Source of the DNA: Rhizobium album
GTDB lineage: Bacteria; Pseudomonadota; Alphaproteobacteria; Rhizobiales; Rhizobiaceae
Reading direction: 5' to 3'
Assembly (NCBI RefSeq): GCF_003122325.1
Contig: NZ_QFBC01000003.1
Location: forward strand, 1 to 64,000
Length of the DNA: 64,000 nt
Part shown: positions 31,476 through 40,634 of the stretch, in pieces
Position numbering within the stretch: the first letter of the stretch is position 1
Layout: each line of letters starts with the position of its first letter
Position numbers and translations under genes: made by a program
Notes under the pieces: generated by a model
Databases searched by the model: none
What the model saw: only the letters and a program-made list of their open reading frames with translations
What the model was told of the DNA's origin: nothing

Positions 31476-32426
31476 ATGGCTGCCATTTTCGGGCTGTTGA
31501 TGCCGTTCTTCGGCCTGATCCTCATCGGTTACGCCGCAGCGCGCATCACGCGCCAGCCGGCCGAGGCGCTGGGCTGGCTCAATACCTTCATCATCTACGC
31601 CGCCTTGCCGGCGCTGTTCTTCAAGCTCGTCGCCCGCACGCCGATCGAAGAGCTGACGCGGGTGGATTTCATCGCCGCCGATCTTGTCGCGACCTACCTG
31701 GTCTTTGCCGTCATCTTTGCGGCCGGGCGCTGCATGCGGAAAAATTCGTTCGCCGACAGCACCATACAGGCGTTCGCCGGCGCTTATGGCAACATTGGCT
31801 ACATGGGGCCGGGGCTGGCGCTGCTGGCCTTCGGCGAGAAGGCGGCGGTGCCGGTGGCGCTGATCGTCTGCTTCGAGAACGCGCTGCATTTCATCGTCGC
31901 GCCGGCGATGATGGCGCTCGCCGGCGGCGACAAGCGGTCGCCCGGGCAACTGGCCAGCGACGTGGCGCGCAAGGTGGCGCTGCACCCCTTCATTCTTTCC
32001 TGTGCCGCTGGTTTTCTGGCTGCGGCACTCGCCTTGCCGATTCCGGCGGCCGTTCAGGGGCTGGTGGATTATCTTGCCCAGGCCGCCGCCCCGTGTGCGC
32101 TTTTCGCCATGGGGGTCACGCTGGCGCTTCGGCCGCTGAAGCGGGTGCCGGGGGAAGTCTTCTATATCGTCCCGGCAAAACTGATCGTTCACCCGCTGCT
32201 CGTCTACGGGCTTCTGACCTGGGTCGGCGGTTTCGATCCGGTGTGGGTCTCGTCGGCGGTTCTGCTCGCCGCGCTGCCCACCGCGACGAATGTCTTCGTC
32301 ATCGGCCAGCAATACGGCGTCTGGCAGGAGAGGGCGTCCGCCACCATCCTCTTGACGACGGTCGCCTCCGTCGCCACCGTCTCCGTCTTTCTCTATCTTT
32401 TGAAATCCGGCCTATTGCCGCTTTAG
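31476..32426 (+). CDS. AEC family transporter (auxin efflux carrier type)
   Basis: 316 residues with about ten hydrophobic helices. The opening (LLMPFFGLILIGYAAARI, LNTFIIYAALPALFFKLVA) and the central glycine-rich GAYGNIGYMGPGLAL motif are typical of the AEC/bile-acid-like permeases. It probably exports an organic anion or amino acid; the substrate cannot be deduced. It ends 15 bases into the 3' end of the convergent hydroxylase gene (stops overlap). Confidence 0.85.
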   Translation: MAAIFGLLMPFFGLILIGYAAARITRQPAEALGWLNTFIIYAALPALFFKLVARTPIEELTRVDFIAADLVATYLVFAVIFAAGRCMRKNSFADSTIQAFAGAYGNIGYMGPGLALLAFGEKAAVPVALIVCFENALHFIVAPAMMALAGGDKRSPGQLASDVARKVALHPFILSCAAGFLAAALALPIPAAVQGLVDYLAQAAAPCALFAMGVTLALRPLKRVPGEVFYIVPAKLIVHPLLVYGLLTWVGGFDPVWVSSAVLLAALPTATNVFVIGQQYGVWQERASATILLTTVASVATVSVFLYLLKSGLLPL

Positions 32427-33617
32427 CTTTTCCCGGAAAAACGCCGGAAGCGAGCGCAGGCCACGGCCGGGTTCGATGCCCTCGCGCATCACCAGGCCAC
32501 GCAGCGGCGGCACGCCGGACAAAAGGTGCAGGCCGGCAGCCCGCATCATCTGCACCGGCAGGAAGTCGGAGAGCAGCGAGCGGTTGAGCAGGTCGACACC
32601 CGCCGTCCTCGTCATGATGTCGGCGCGCCGGCGCCGATCGAAACTGTCGCCGGCCGTCGCCGTGACCGGCGCACCCGCCTGGCCGGACAGGATCTCGGTC
32701 AACGTGATGATGTCGCGCAGCGACAGGTTGAGGCCTTGCGCGCCGATCGGCGGGAACACATGGGCGGCTTCGCCGATCAATGCCACGCGGCCCTTGCCGA
32801 AACGGTTCGCCATCATGCCCGACAACGGCCAGGTCTGCACGCTGTCCTCGACGATCACCGCGCCCAGCATCGACTGCATGCGTGCCTCGACGCGCCGGCC
32901 GAGTTCGTCGAGCGGCAATTGGCTATAGTCTGCGGCGACCTCGGGTTTGAGAACCCAGACCAGGCTGGAGCGGTTGCCGGGCAGGGGAACCTGGGTAAAC
33001 GGCCCGCTCTCGGTGTGAAACTCGGTCGAAACATCGCCGTGTGGAATGCTGTGGGCAAAGTTGAGCACCAGCGCCGTCTGCGGATAGGACCAGCGGCGCA
33101 CGCCGATGCCGGCGCTTTCGCGCAGCGGCGAATGGCGTCCGTCTGCACCGATGGCAAAAGCCGCGGTGATGACACGCTGGTCGCCAAGGCGCACCGTCAA
33201 ATTGTCGGCGGTGATGTCGATCTCACCGGCACGGTCGGCAAACACCGTGATGTTGCCTTCCGCCGCCACCGCATCGCGCAGCACGTCGCCCAGCAGGGCA
33301 TTGGGGATGTTGTAGCCGAAGGCATCCAGGCCGACTTCGCTCGAACGGAAGGCGACCGTTGGCGCGCGCAGCAGGCGATTGGTGCCGTCGACGATCTGCA
33401 TCACGCAAAGCGGTGCCGCCGCGGGTTTTATGCGCGGCCACAGCGCCAGCCGTTCCATCAGCCGGATCGACTGGTCCATCAAAGCCGTGGTGCGACGATC
33501 GTCTGTTGCATGCGGCGGCGCGGCAAGGGCGACGGAACGGCCGCTGCGCGCCAGCGACAATGCGGCGATGGAGCCGGCCAGGCCGCCGCCGATCACGACG
33601 ATATCGAACTCAGTCAT
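32412..33617 (-). CDS. UbiH/UbiF family FAD-dependent monooxygenase
   Basis: 401 residues from ATG 33617 (AAAGGAAAG upstream); the longer frame to 33836 lacks support. An N-terminal FAD fingerprint (FDIVVIGGGLAGSIAALSLA), the DG motif (AIGADGRHSPLRE) and the GDAAH-like GEAAHVFPPIGAQGLNLSLR identify the UbiH/UbiF/Coq6 hydroxylases of ubiquinone synthesis; here the Asp of GDAAH reads Glu. Which ring position it acts on is not decidable. Confidence 0.88.
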   Translation of the reverse strand: MTEFDIVVIGGGLAGSIAALSLARSGRSVALAAPPHATDDRRTTALMDQSIRLMERLALWPRIKPAAAPLCVMQIVDGTNRLLRAPTVAFRSSEVGLDAFGYNIPNALLGDVLRDAVAAEGNITVFADRAGEIDITADNLTVRLGDQRVITAAFAIGADGRHSPLRESAGIGVRRWSYPQTALVLNFAHSIPHGDVSTEFHTESGPFTQVPLPGNRSSLVWVLKPEVAADYSQLPLDELGRRVEARMQSMLGAVIVEDSVQTWPLSGMMANRFGKGRVALIGEAAHVFPPIGAQGLNLSLRDIITLTEILSGQAGAPVTATAGDSFDRRRRADIMTRTAGVDLLNRSLLSDFLPVQMMRAAGLHLLSGVPPLRGLVMREGIEPGRGLRSLPAFFREKLKRQ

Positions 33618-33822
33618 CTTCTTTCCTTTATTGGTCCCTCGCAAACTAATGCTTTGACCTGTTGAAATCCATGGGATGAATTGGCGCAGAGGGTGAAATT
33701 GCGGTGCCGCCACGCTACGGTGGCGCAAAACGATCGGCGGACCACTGGCAACATTGCGGAAAGAATGCATATTTGCCTGGAATGCCGGTCTGCAGGCTCC
33801 GATGGGGCGGATACGGAGAGAC

Positions 33823-34551
33823 ATGAAGATTTTCAACTACAAGCGGGTGCCCTATGCCGAAATACGGGCATTTTCCGTGCATATCCTCACCGCCTCCGGC
33901 TCGTTCCTGGCCTTTCTCGGCGTCGTCGCCGCCGCGGAACATCGCTTCATCGACATGTTCTGGTGGCTCGGCCTGGCACTGCTCGTCGACGGCATCGACG
34001 GCCCGATCGCCCGCAAGGTGAAGGTCAAGGAAGTTCTGCCCAACTGGTCGGGCGATACGCTCGACAACATCATCGATTATGTCACCTACGTGCTTTTGCC
34101 GGCCTTCGCGCTCTACCAGAGCGGCATGATCGGCGAGCCATGGTCCTTTGCCGCGGCCGGCATGATCGTCGTGTCCAGCGCCATCTATTATGCCGACATG
34201 GGCATGAAGACCGACGAATATTTCTTCTCCGGCTTCCCGGTCGTCTGGAACATGGTGATCTTCACGCTGTTCGTGGTGCAGGCGAGCGCGCTGGCGGCGA
34301 TGATCGTCGTGACACTCTCGGTCATCTTGACCTTCCTGCCGATCAATTTCCTGCATCCCGTGCGGGTGCAGCGGCTTCGGCCGCTCAACATGGCGCTTTT
34401 CGCCGTCTGGTCCATCCTCGGCATTGCGGCCTTGTTGATGCATTTCCAGACCCCGCTCTGGCTGAAGGTGCTCTTCTGCCTGACCGGGCTTTATCTCTAT
34501 TGCATCGGGGCGGTGCTGCAGCTCTTCCCCGCCCTTGGAAAAAGGATCTGA
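33823..34551 (+). CDS. pcs: Phosphatidylcholine synthase
   Basis: 242 residues from ATG 33823 with GGAGAGAC ahead. A CDP-alcohol phosphotransferase motif variant is clear (DGIDGPIARKVKVK ... GDTLDNIIDY), within an eight-helix membrane protein, and the length equals that of the Sinorhizobium enzyme. It joins CDP-diacylglycerol with choline to make phosphatidylcholine, a lineage-typical trait of Rhizobiaceae. Four bases separate it from the following oxidoreductase gene. Confidence 0.9.
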   Translation: MKIFNYKRVPYAEIRAFSVHILTASGSFLAFLGVVAAAEHRFIDMFWWLGLALLVDGIDGPIARKVKVKEVLPNWSGDTLDNIIDYVTYVLLPAFALYQSGMIGEPWSFAAAGMIVVSSAIYYADMGMKTDEYFFSGFPVVWNMVIFTLFVVQASALAAMIVVTLSVILTFLPINFLHPVRVQRLRPLNMALFAVWSILGIAALLMHFQTPLWLKVLFCLTGLYLYCIGAVLQLFPALGKRI

Positions 34552-34555
34552 ACCG

Positions 34556-35542
34556 ATGTCATCAAGGAAAACCAGAGCGATCGTCATGCGCCAGACCGGC
34601 GGACCGGAGGTGCTGAAGATCGAGGAGATCGACCTGCCGCCGCCGGCTGCCGGCGAGGTTCAGATCCGCCATGCGGCGGTCGGCCTGAATTTCATCGACG
34701 TCTATTTCCGCACCGGCCTCTACAAGGCGCCGTCCTTGCCCTTCGTCGTCGGCAAGGAGGGTGCCGGCACCGTGACGGCGCTTGGCGCCGGGGTGACGGA
34801 TTTTGCCGTGGGCGACCGCGTCGCTTACGCCAGCTCCGACGGCGCCTACAGCGTCGAGCGCAACATCGAGACTCGTCATCTGGTGAAGGTGCCTGAGGGA
34901 ATCTCGCTGGAGACGGCGGCGGCGATGATGCTCAAGGGCATGACCGTCGAGTACCTGTTGAACCGCACCTACAAGGTTGGCCCGGAAACTGTTCTGCTGT
35001 TCCATGCCGCCGCCGGCGGCGTCGGCCTGATCGCCGGCCAGTGGGCCAAGGCGCTCGGGGCAACGGTGATCGGCACGGCGGGGTCCGACGACAAGGTCAA
35101 GCTGGCGCTGCAACATGGCTACGACCACGTCATCAATTATCGCGACGACAATTTCGTCGAGCGCGTCAAGGAGATCACCGGCGGCAAGGGCGTCGATGTC
35201 GTCTACGACTCGATCGGCAAGGATACGTTCCCGCATTCGCTCGACTGCATCAGGCCGCGGGGGATGTGGGTCAGTTTCGGCAATGCTTCCGGCCCGGTCG
35301 AGGCTTTCAGCATGGGCCTGCTGTCGCAGAAGGGATCGCTCTTCGCCACCCGACCGACACTCTTCGCTTACATTGCCACGCCCGAAGAATTGAAGGCTTG
35401 TGCAGAATCGCTGTTTGCTGTTGTGCAAAGCAACAAAGTGCGTATCAATATTCCTCAAACCTATCCGCTGGCGGATGCCGGTCGGGCGCACGCGGATCTG
35501 GAAGCAAGAAAAACAAGCGGAACAACGGTGCTGATCCCCTGA
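34556..35542 (+). CDS. NADPH:quinone oxidoreductase (zinc-free MDR family)
   Basis: 328 residues from ATG 34556. It shows the quinone oxidoreductase pattern: GPEVLKIEEIDLPPPAAGEV, VVGKEGAGTVTALGAGVTDF, the nucleotide-binding AAAGGVGLIAGQWAKALGAT, and no structural-zinc Cys. Reduces quinones with NADPH. Immediately follows pcs and precedes an ABC importer by 35 bp, so co-transcription is possible. Confidence 0.92.
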   Translation: MSSRKTRAIVMRQTGGPEVLKIEEIDLPPPAAGEVQIRHAAVGLNFIDVYFRTGLYKAPSLPFVVGKEGAGTVTALGAGVTDFAVGDRVAYASSDGAYSVERNIETRHLVKVPEGISLETAAAMMLKGMTVEYLLNRTYKVGPETVLLFHAAAGGVGLIAGQWAKALGATVIGTAGSDDKVKLALQHGYDHVINYRDDNFVERVKEITGGKGVDVVYDSIGKDTFPHSLDCIRPRGMWVSFGNASGPVEAFSMGLLSQKGSLFATRPTLFAYIATPEELKACAESLFAVVQSNKVRINIPQTYPLADAGRAHADLEARKTSGTTVLIP

Positions 35543-35577
35543 TAGACGGGTGGCCGGCAAGAATCTGAGGGGGCTCA

Positions 35578-37152
35578 GTGACGGCGAACGAAATGTCGCG
35601 ATCCGATGCATTGTTGTCGGTTCGCAAGCTGACGAAGCTTTTCGGCAGCTTTGCAGCCTGCGACGGGATCGATCTGGAAATCCGCCCGGGCGAGATCCAT
35701 GCGCTGCTCGGAGAAAACGGCGCGGGGAAATCCACGCTGGTGAAAATGCTGTTCGGCGTCCTGGCGCCGACCTCCGGTCAGATCCTCTGGAAGGGCGAGC
35801 CGGTGCGCATCGCCTCGCCGGGTGCCGCCCGGCGGACCGGCATCGGCATGGTGTTCCAGCATTTTTCGCTGTTCGAAGCCCTGACGGTGGCGGAAAACAT
35901 CGCCCTGTCGCTCGATCCCAGGATATCGCTCGCCAAGATCGCCGAGGAAGCCGCCGTGCTGTCCCGCAATTACGGCCTGCCGCTGGACCCGAAGGCGCAT
36001 GTCGCCGATCTTTCGGTCGGCGAACGCCAACGCATCGAGATCGTGCGCACCCTGCTGCAGAATCCGGAACTGATCATCCTCGACGAACCCACCTCGGTGC
36101 TGACGCCGCAGGAGGCCGACCGGCTGTTCGAAACGCTGGCAAAACTCAAGGCCGAAGGCCGATCGGTGCTCTATATCAGCCACCGGCTGGAGGAGGTGCA
36201 GCGCATCTGCGACCGCGCCACCGTCCTGCGGCATGGCAAGGTCACCGGCGCCTGCGATCCACGGGCGGAAACGCCGGCGTCTCTGGCACGCATGATGGTC
36301 GGCAGCGAGGTCGCCAACGTCACCGCCGCAGGCACGAATGCCAAGGGCGGCGTGCTGCTGGAAGCCCGCAACCTTAATGTCGCGGCGCGCACGCCTTTCG
36401 CCACCGCGCTCAAGAACATCTGTCTCACCGTCAGAAGCGGCGAAGTACTGGCGATCGCCGGTGTGGCCGGCAATGGCCAGAGCGAATTGTTCGATGCCTT
36501 GTCCGGCGAATATCCGGTTGCCGACGCCGATGCGGTGCGGATTTCCGGCAAGAATGTCGGAACGCTCGGGATCACCGCCAGACGGCTGATGGGCGCAGGT
36601 TTCGTGCCCGAGGAGCGTCACGGCCACGCCGCCGTTCCGGGCCTGCCCCTCTCCGACAACCTCGTGCTCGCCCGCAGCAAGTCCGATCGAAAAGTGTTTC
36701 TCGCCGGCGGCATCCTCGGCATCATCCGTTATGTCGCGGTTCGCCTGGCGACGAAGCGGATATCGGCGGCGATGGACGTGCGCAAGAGCGGCGACGATCC
36801 GCCGGCCGGCTCGCTATCCGGCGGCAACCTGCAGAAATTCATCGTCGGCCGCGAACTCGACCGCCAGCCCAACGTGCTGATCGTCAACCAGCCCACCTGG
36901 GGTGTCGATGCCGGTGCAGCAAGCCGCATCCGCCAGGCGCTGGTCGATCTCGCCAAGTCGGGTTCTGCCGTGCTGGTCATCAGCCAGGACCTGGACGAGA
37001 TTTTCGAGGTCGCCACGGAGATCGCCGTCATCAACGAAGGGCAGTTGTCGCCGGCCTATCCGGCGCAAGGCATGACCCGTGAAAAGATCGGCCTGCTGAT
37101 GGGCGGCTTCCACGGCAAGGCAGAAGAGCGTGAGGCCGCGCATGCGCATTGA
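35578..37152 (+). CDS. ABC importer ATP-binding protein, two domains (nucleoside/BMP type)
   Basis: 524 residues from GTG 35578 behind GAGGGG (ATG 35593 is possible). Two ATPase domains: the first has GENGAGKSTL, signature LSVGERQRIEIVR and LIILDEPTSVLT; the second has GVAGNGQSE, LSGGNLQKFIVG and a degenerate Walker B (LIVNQPTWGVDAG, Asn/Gln for Asp/Glu). Duplicated domains are normal for nucleoside-type carriers with two permeases and a BMP lipoprotein. First gene of a four-gene importer. Confidence 0.92.
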   Translation: MTANEMSRSDALLSVRKLTKLFGSFAACDGIDLEIRPGEIHALLGENGAGKSTLVKMLFGVLAPTSGQILWKGEPVRIASPGAARRTGIGMVFQHFSLFEALTVAENIALSLDPRISLAKIAEEAAVLSRNYGLPLDPKAHVADLSVGERQRIEIVRTLLQNPELIILDEPTSVLTPQEADRLFETLAKLKAEGRSVLYISHRLEEVQRICDRATVLRHGKVTGACDPRAETPASLARMMVGSEVANVTAAGTNAKGGVLLEARNLNVAARTPFATALKNICLTVRSGEVLAIAGVAGNGQSELFDALSGEYPVADADAVRISGKNVGTLGITARRLMGAGFVPEERHGHAAVPGLPLSDNLVLARSKSDRKVFLAGGILGIIRYVAVRLATKRISAAMDVRKSGDDPPAGSLSGGNLQKFIVGRELDRQPNVLIVNQPTWGVDAGAASRIRQALVDLAKSGSAVLVISQDLDEIFEVATEIAVINEGQLSPAYPAQGMTREKIGLLMGGFHGKAEEREAAHAH

Positions 37153-38230
37153 ACTGGAAAAGCGCGCTGGCGCCTCCACCCTGTATTCCATCCTGTCGCC
37201 GTTCATTGCGCTGGGGCTGACGGTGATCGCCGGCGGCATCATGTTTGCGATGCTCGGCAAGGATCCCGTCTCGGCGCTGTACAGCTTTTTCGTCGAGCCG
37301 CTTCTCGACATCTGGTCGCTGCACGAGATCGCCATCAAGGCGGCGCCGCTGATCCTGATCGGCGTCGGCCTTGCGGTCTGCTACCGCTCCAACAACTGGA
37401 ACATCGGTGCCGAAGGCCAGTTCATCGCCGGCGCCATCATGGGCTCGATCCTGCCCGTCACCTTCTACGACTGGCATTCGCCGCTGCTGCTGCCGCTGAT
37501 GATGATCATGGGCATGATCGGCGGGGCGCTGTATGCCGCCGTGCCCGCCTTCCTCAAGGCGCACATGAACACCAACGAGATCCTGACGAGCCTGATGCTG
37601 GTCTATATCGCCCAGCTCTTTCTCGACTGGCTGGTGCGCGGCCCGTGGCGCAGCCCGGATGGCCTGAATTTCCCCATCACCCGCGACTTCGTGCCGGAAG
37701 CCGTCCTGCCGGAACTGATTTCTTCCGGCCGCGCCAATCTGGGTTTCGCCTTCGCCATCATCGCCGCGGTGCTGCTCTGGCTGATGATGCGTTACACGCT
37801 CAAGGGCTTCGAGATCACCGTGCTCGGCCAGTCGGAGCGGGCAGGGCGTTTTGCCGGGTTTTCCTCGCGCCGGATGATCTGGTTTTCGATGCTCCTGTCC
37901 GGCGCGCTCGCCGGTCTCGCCGGCATCGCCGAGGTCAGCGGCGCGATCAACAAGCTGCAGCCGATCATTTCCCCGGGCTACGGTTTCACCGCCATCATCG
38001 TCGCTTTCCTCGGCCGCCTGAACCCGCTCGGCGTCATCGTTGCCGGTCTGCTGCTTGCCCTGACCTATGTCGGCGGCGAGGCGGTGCAGCTGACGCTCAG
38101 TGTTTCGGACAAGGTCACCCGCGTCTTCCAGGGCCTGCTTCTGTTTTTCGTGCTCTCCTGCGACACGCTGATCCTCTACAAGATCCGGATTGTTTTTGCC
38201 GGCAGAACCGCCGAAGACGGAGCGAACTGA
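37142..38230 (+). CDS. ABC importer permease 1 (BMP/nucleoside type)
   Basis: 362 residues from ATG 37142 (overlaps the ATPase gene). About nine helices, with NNWNIGAEGQFIAGAIMGS and the permease loop TEXTQSERAGRF-like segment (ITVLGQSERAGRFAG). It belongs to the BPD_transp_2 branch that imports nucleosides or similar compounds. Ends one base into the start of permease 2. Confidence 0.9.
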   Translation: MRIELEKRAGASTLYSILSPFIALGLTVIAGGIMFAMLGKDPVSALYSFFVEPLLDIWSLHEIAIKAAPLILIGVGLAVCYRSNNWNIGAEGQFIAGAIMGSILPVTFYDWHSPLLLPLMMIMGMIGGALYAAVPAFLKAHMNTNEILTSLMLVYIAQLFLDWLVRGPWRSPDGLNFPITRDFVPEAVLPELISSGRANLGFAFAIIAAVLLWLMMRYTLKGFEITVLGQSERAGRFAGFSSRRMIWFSMLLSGALAGLAGIAEVSGAINKLQPIISPGYGFTAIIVAFLGRLNPLGVIVAGLLLALTYVGGEAVQLTLSVSDKVTRVFQGLLLFFVLSCDTLILYKIRIVFAGRTAEDGAN

Positions 38231-39150
38231 TGGGTATCGTCGAAGCCATCCTTCTGACCGTCATCACCGCCGCCACGCCGCTGGTGCTGGCCGCCATCGG
38301 CGAGCTGGTCACCGAGCGCTCCGGCGTCCTCAATCTTGGCGTCGAAGGCATGATGATCATGGGCGCGGCCCTGGCTTTTGCGGCAACGCAGGTGACCGGC
38401 TCACCCTATATCGGCATCCTCGCCGGCATTGTCTGCGGCGCCCTGTTTTCTCTGCTCTTCGGTTTCCTCACCCTGACGCTGGTCGCTAACCAGGTGGCGA
38501 CGGGCCTCGCCCTGACCATCCTCGGCCTCGGCATCTCCGGCCAGATCGGCGAACCCTATGTCGGCATGTCCGGCATCAAGCTGCAGCCGATCGTCATCCC
38601 CGTTCTTGCCGATATCCCCTTCATCGGCCCGCTGCTGTTCAGGCAGGACCTGATCTTCTACATCTCCATCGCCCTGATCATCGGCGTGCACTGGTTCCTG
38701 TTTCACAGCCGCGCCGGCCTCAAGCTGCGTGCCATCGGCGACAGCCATGGTTCGGCGCATGCGCTCGGTATCCATGTCATCCGCACGCGTTATCTGGCGG
38801 TGATGTTCGGCGGTGCCTGTGCCGGTCTCGCCGGCGCCCAGCTGTCGCTGGTCTATACGCCGCAATGGGTGGAAAACATGTCGGCCGGCCGCGGCTGGAT
38901 CGCGCTGGCGCTGGTGGTCTTCGCCTCCTGGCGGCCGGGGCGGGTGCTGGCCGGCGGTTATCTCTTCGGGGCCGTGTCGATCAGCCAGCTGCATGCCCAG
39001 GCGCTCGGGATCGGCATCCCGTCGCAGTTCCTGTCGGCTCTTCCCTATGCGGCGACAATTGTCGTACTCATTCTCATATCTCACAATCGGCGCGTGACGC
39101 TGATCAATACGCCGGCATCGCTCGGCAAGCCGTTCGTGCCCGATCGGTGA
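38230..39150 (+). CDS. ABC importer permease 2 (BMP/nucleoside type)
   Basis: 306 residues from ATG 38230 (TGATG). Typical second permease: ELVTERSGVLNLGVEGMMIM, LVANQVATGLALTILGLGIS, and the loop AIGDSHGSAHALGIHVIRTR. Forms the channel with permease 1. The predicted substrate class (purine nucleosides or related) follows from the family, not from the sequence directly. Confidence 0.92.
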   Translation: MGIVEAILLTVITAATPLVLAAIGELVTERSGVLNLGVEGMMIMGAALAFAATQVTGSPYIGILAGIVCGALFSLLFGFLTLTLVANQVATGLALTILGLGISGQIGEPYVGMSGIKLQPIVIPVLADIPFIGPLLFRQDLIFYISIALIIGVHWFLFHSRAGLKLRAIGDSHGSAHALGIHVIRTRYLAVMFGGACAGLAGAQLSLVYTPQWVENMSAGRGWIALALVVFASWRPGRVLAGGYLFGAVSISQLHAQALGIGIPSQFLSALPYAATIVVLILISHNRRVTLINTPASLGKPFVPDR

Positions 39151-39193
39151 GACGAAAAGAACAACAAAATTACTCCAACCGACAGAGGTCGAC

Positions 39194-40264
39194 ATGAAAA
39201 AACTGATACTCGCCCTTGCCACATCGGCAGCCGTTCTGGGTTTTGCCGCGGCTGCAGCCGCTGAGGACAAAACCAAGATCTGCTTCATCTACGTCGGCTC
39301 CAAGACCGATGGCGGCTGGACCCAGGCCCACGACCTCGGCCGCCAGGCGCTGCAGGAAAAGTTCGGCGACAAGATCGAGACGCCGTTCCTGGAAAGCGTG
39401 CCGGAAGGCCCGGATGCGGAGCGCGCCATCGAGCGCATGGCCCGTTCCGGCTGCGCCCTGATCTTCACCACCTCGTTCGGCTTCATGGATGCGACCGTCA
39501 AGATCGCCGCGAAATTCCCGGACGTGAAGTTCGAGCATGCGACCGGCTTCAAGTCTTCGGACAACCTCGCCACCTACAATTCGCGTTTCTATGAAGGCCG
39601 CTACATCCAGGGCCAGATCGCCGCGAAGATGTCGCAGAAGGGCGTCGCCGGCTACATCGCCTCGTTCCCGATCCCGGAAGTCGTCATGGGCATCAACGCC
39701 TTCATGCACGGCGCGCAGTCGGTCAACCCCGATTTCAAGGTCAAGGTCATCTGGGCCAACACCTGGTTCGATCCCGGCAAGGAAGCCGACGCCGCCAAGG
39801 CGCTGATCGACCAGGGCGTCGATATCCTGACGCAGCACACCGACACCACCGCCCCGATGCAGGTCGCGACCGAGCGCGGCATCAAGGCATTCGGCCAGGC
39901 CTCAGACATGATCAAGGCCGGCCCGGAAACCCAGCTGACCGCTATCGTCGATACCTGGGGTGCCTACTACATCAAGCGCACCCAGGCCGTTCTCGACGGC
40001 ACCTGGACGTCCGGTCAGATCTGGGACGGTCTCAAGGACGGCATCCTGACGATGGCGCCCTACACCAATATGCCCGACGACGTGAAGAAGATGGCCGAAG
40101 AAACCGAAGCCAAGATCAAGTCCGGCGAACTGCATCCGTTCACGGGTCCGATCAAGAAGCAGGACGGTTCCGATTGGCTGAAGGACGGCGAGAAGGCCGA
40201 CGACGGCACGCTGCTCGGCATGAACTTCTACATCGCTGGCGTCGACGACAAGCTGCCGCAATAA
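39194..40264 (+). CDS. BMP family substrate-binding protein
   Basis: 356 residues with a Sec signal peptide (KLILALATSAAVLGFAAAA). It matches BMP/Med lipoprotein-like binding proteins (KICFIYVGSKTDGGWTQAHD; ALIFTTSFGFMDATVKIAAK; TNMPDDVKKMAEETEAKIKS), though no lipobox Cys is present, so it is soluble in the periplasm. It delivers substrate to the ABC permeases encoded just upstream. Followed by a strong terminator. Confidence 0.92.
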   Translation: MKKLILALATSAAVLGFAAAAAAEDKTKICFIYVGSKTDGGWTQAHDLGRQALQEKFGDKIETPFLESVPEGPDAERAIERMARSGCALIFTTSFGFMDATVKIAAKFPDVKFEHATGFKSSDNLATYNSRFYEGRYIQGQIAAKMSQKGVAGYIASFPIPEVVMGINAFMHGAQSVNPDFKVKVIWANTWFDPGKEADAAKALIDQGVDILTQHTDTTAPMQVATERGIKAFGQASDMIKAGPETQLTAIVDTWGAYYIKRTQAVLDGTWTSGQIWDGLKDGILTMAPYTNMPDDVKKMAEETEAKIKSGELHPFTGPIKKQDGSDWLKDGEKADDGTLLGMNFYIAGVDDKLPQ

Positions 40265-40272
40265 TGACTACC

Positions 40273-40304
40273 GAAAGGGCGCCAAAACGGCGCCCTTTCT
40301 TTTT
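40273..40304 (+). terminator. Rho-independent terminator of the ABC importer operon
   Basis: GAAAGGGCGCC (40273-40283) pairs with GGCGCCCTTTC (40289-40299) around AAAAC, then T5. Twelve bases after the binding-protein stop. Confidence 0.93.
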
Positions 40305-40634
40305 GGGGACACCCGCCACCTGCCTCACCTCCGTGTCCCTGTCGAGCTTGTGTCGAAAGTCCGCCGGCCGCAAAACTCATGCATAAAATTAGAATTTCGC
40401 CTTATCTATATGTTATAAAATAATAATATTGAGTTTTTCTAATTGTAATGCATTCATTCAGGATATGACTGCAAGATTTTGTTTTCATTTTAATTATGGC
40501 GAAAGTGTTTCTTGCCACGGCGCTGTCGATGTAACGGAATATTTGAGCCCGGTTTCCGTCTGTGACTTGCCGCTAGGGCGGTTCAAAGGTTAGGGCAGAA
40601 GCCGAAAGATCAAGCGGAATTTTCGGAGATTCTC
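40305..40634. promoter_or_regulatory. AT-rich intergenic region upstream of glmU
   Basis: 330 bp without a gene. The part 40380-40500 is strikingly AT-rich for this genome (e.g. GTTATAAAATAATAATATTG) and may hold promoter or DNA-bending elements for glmU. I see no clear -35/-10 pair, riboswitch or repeat. Confidence 0.3.
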
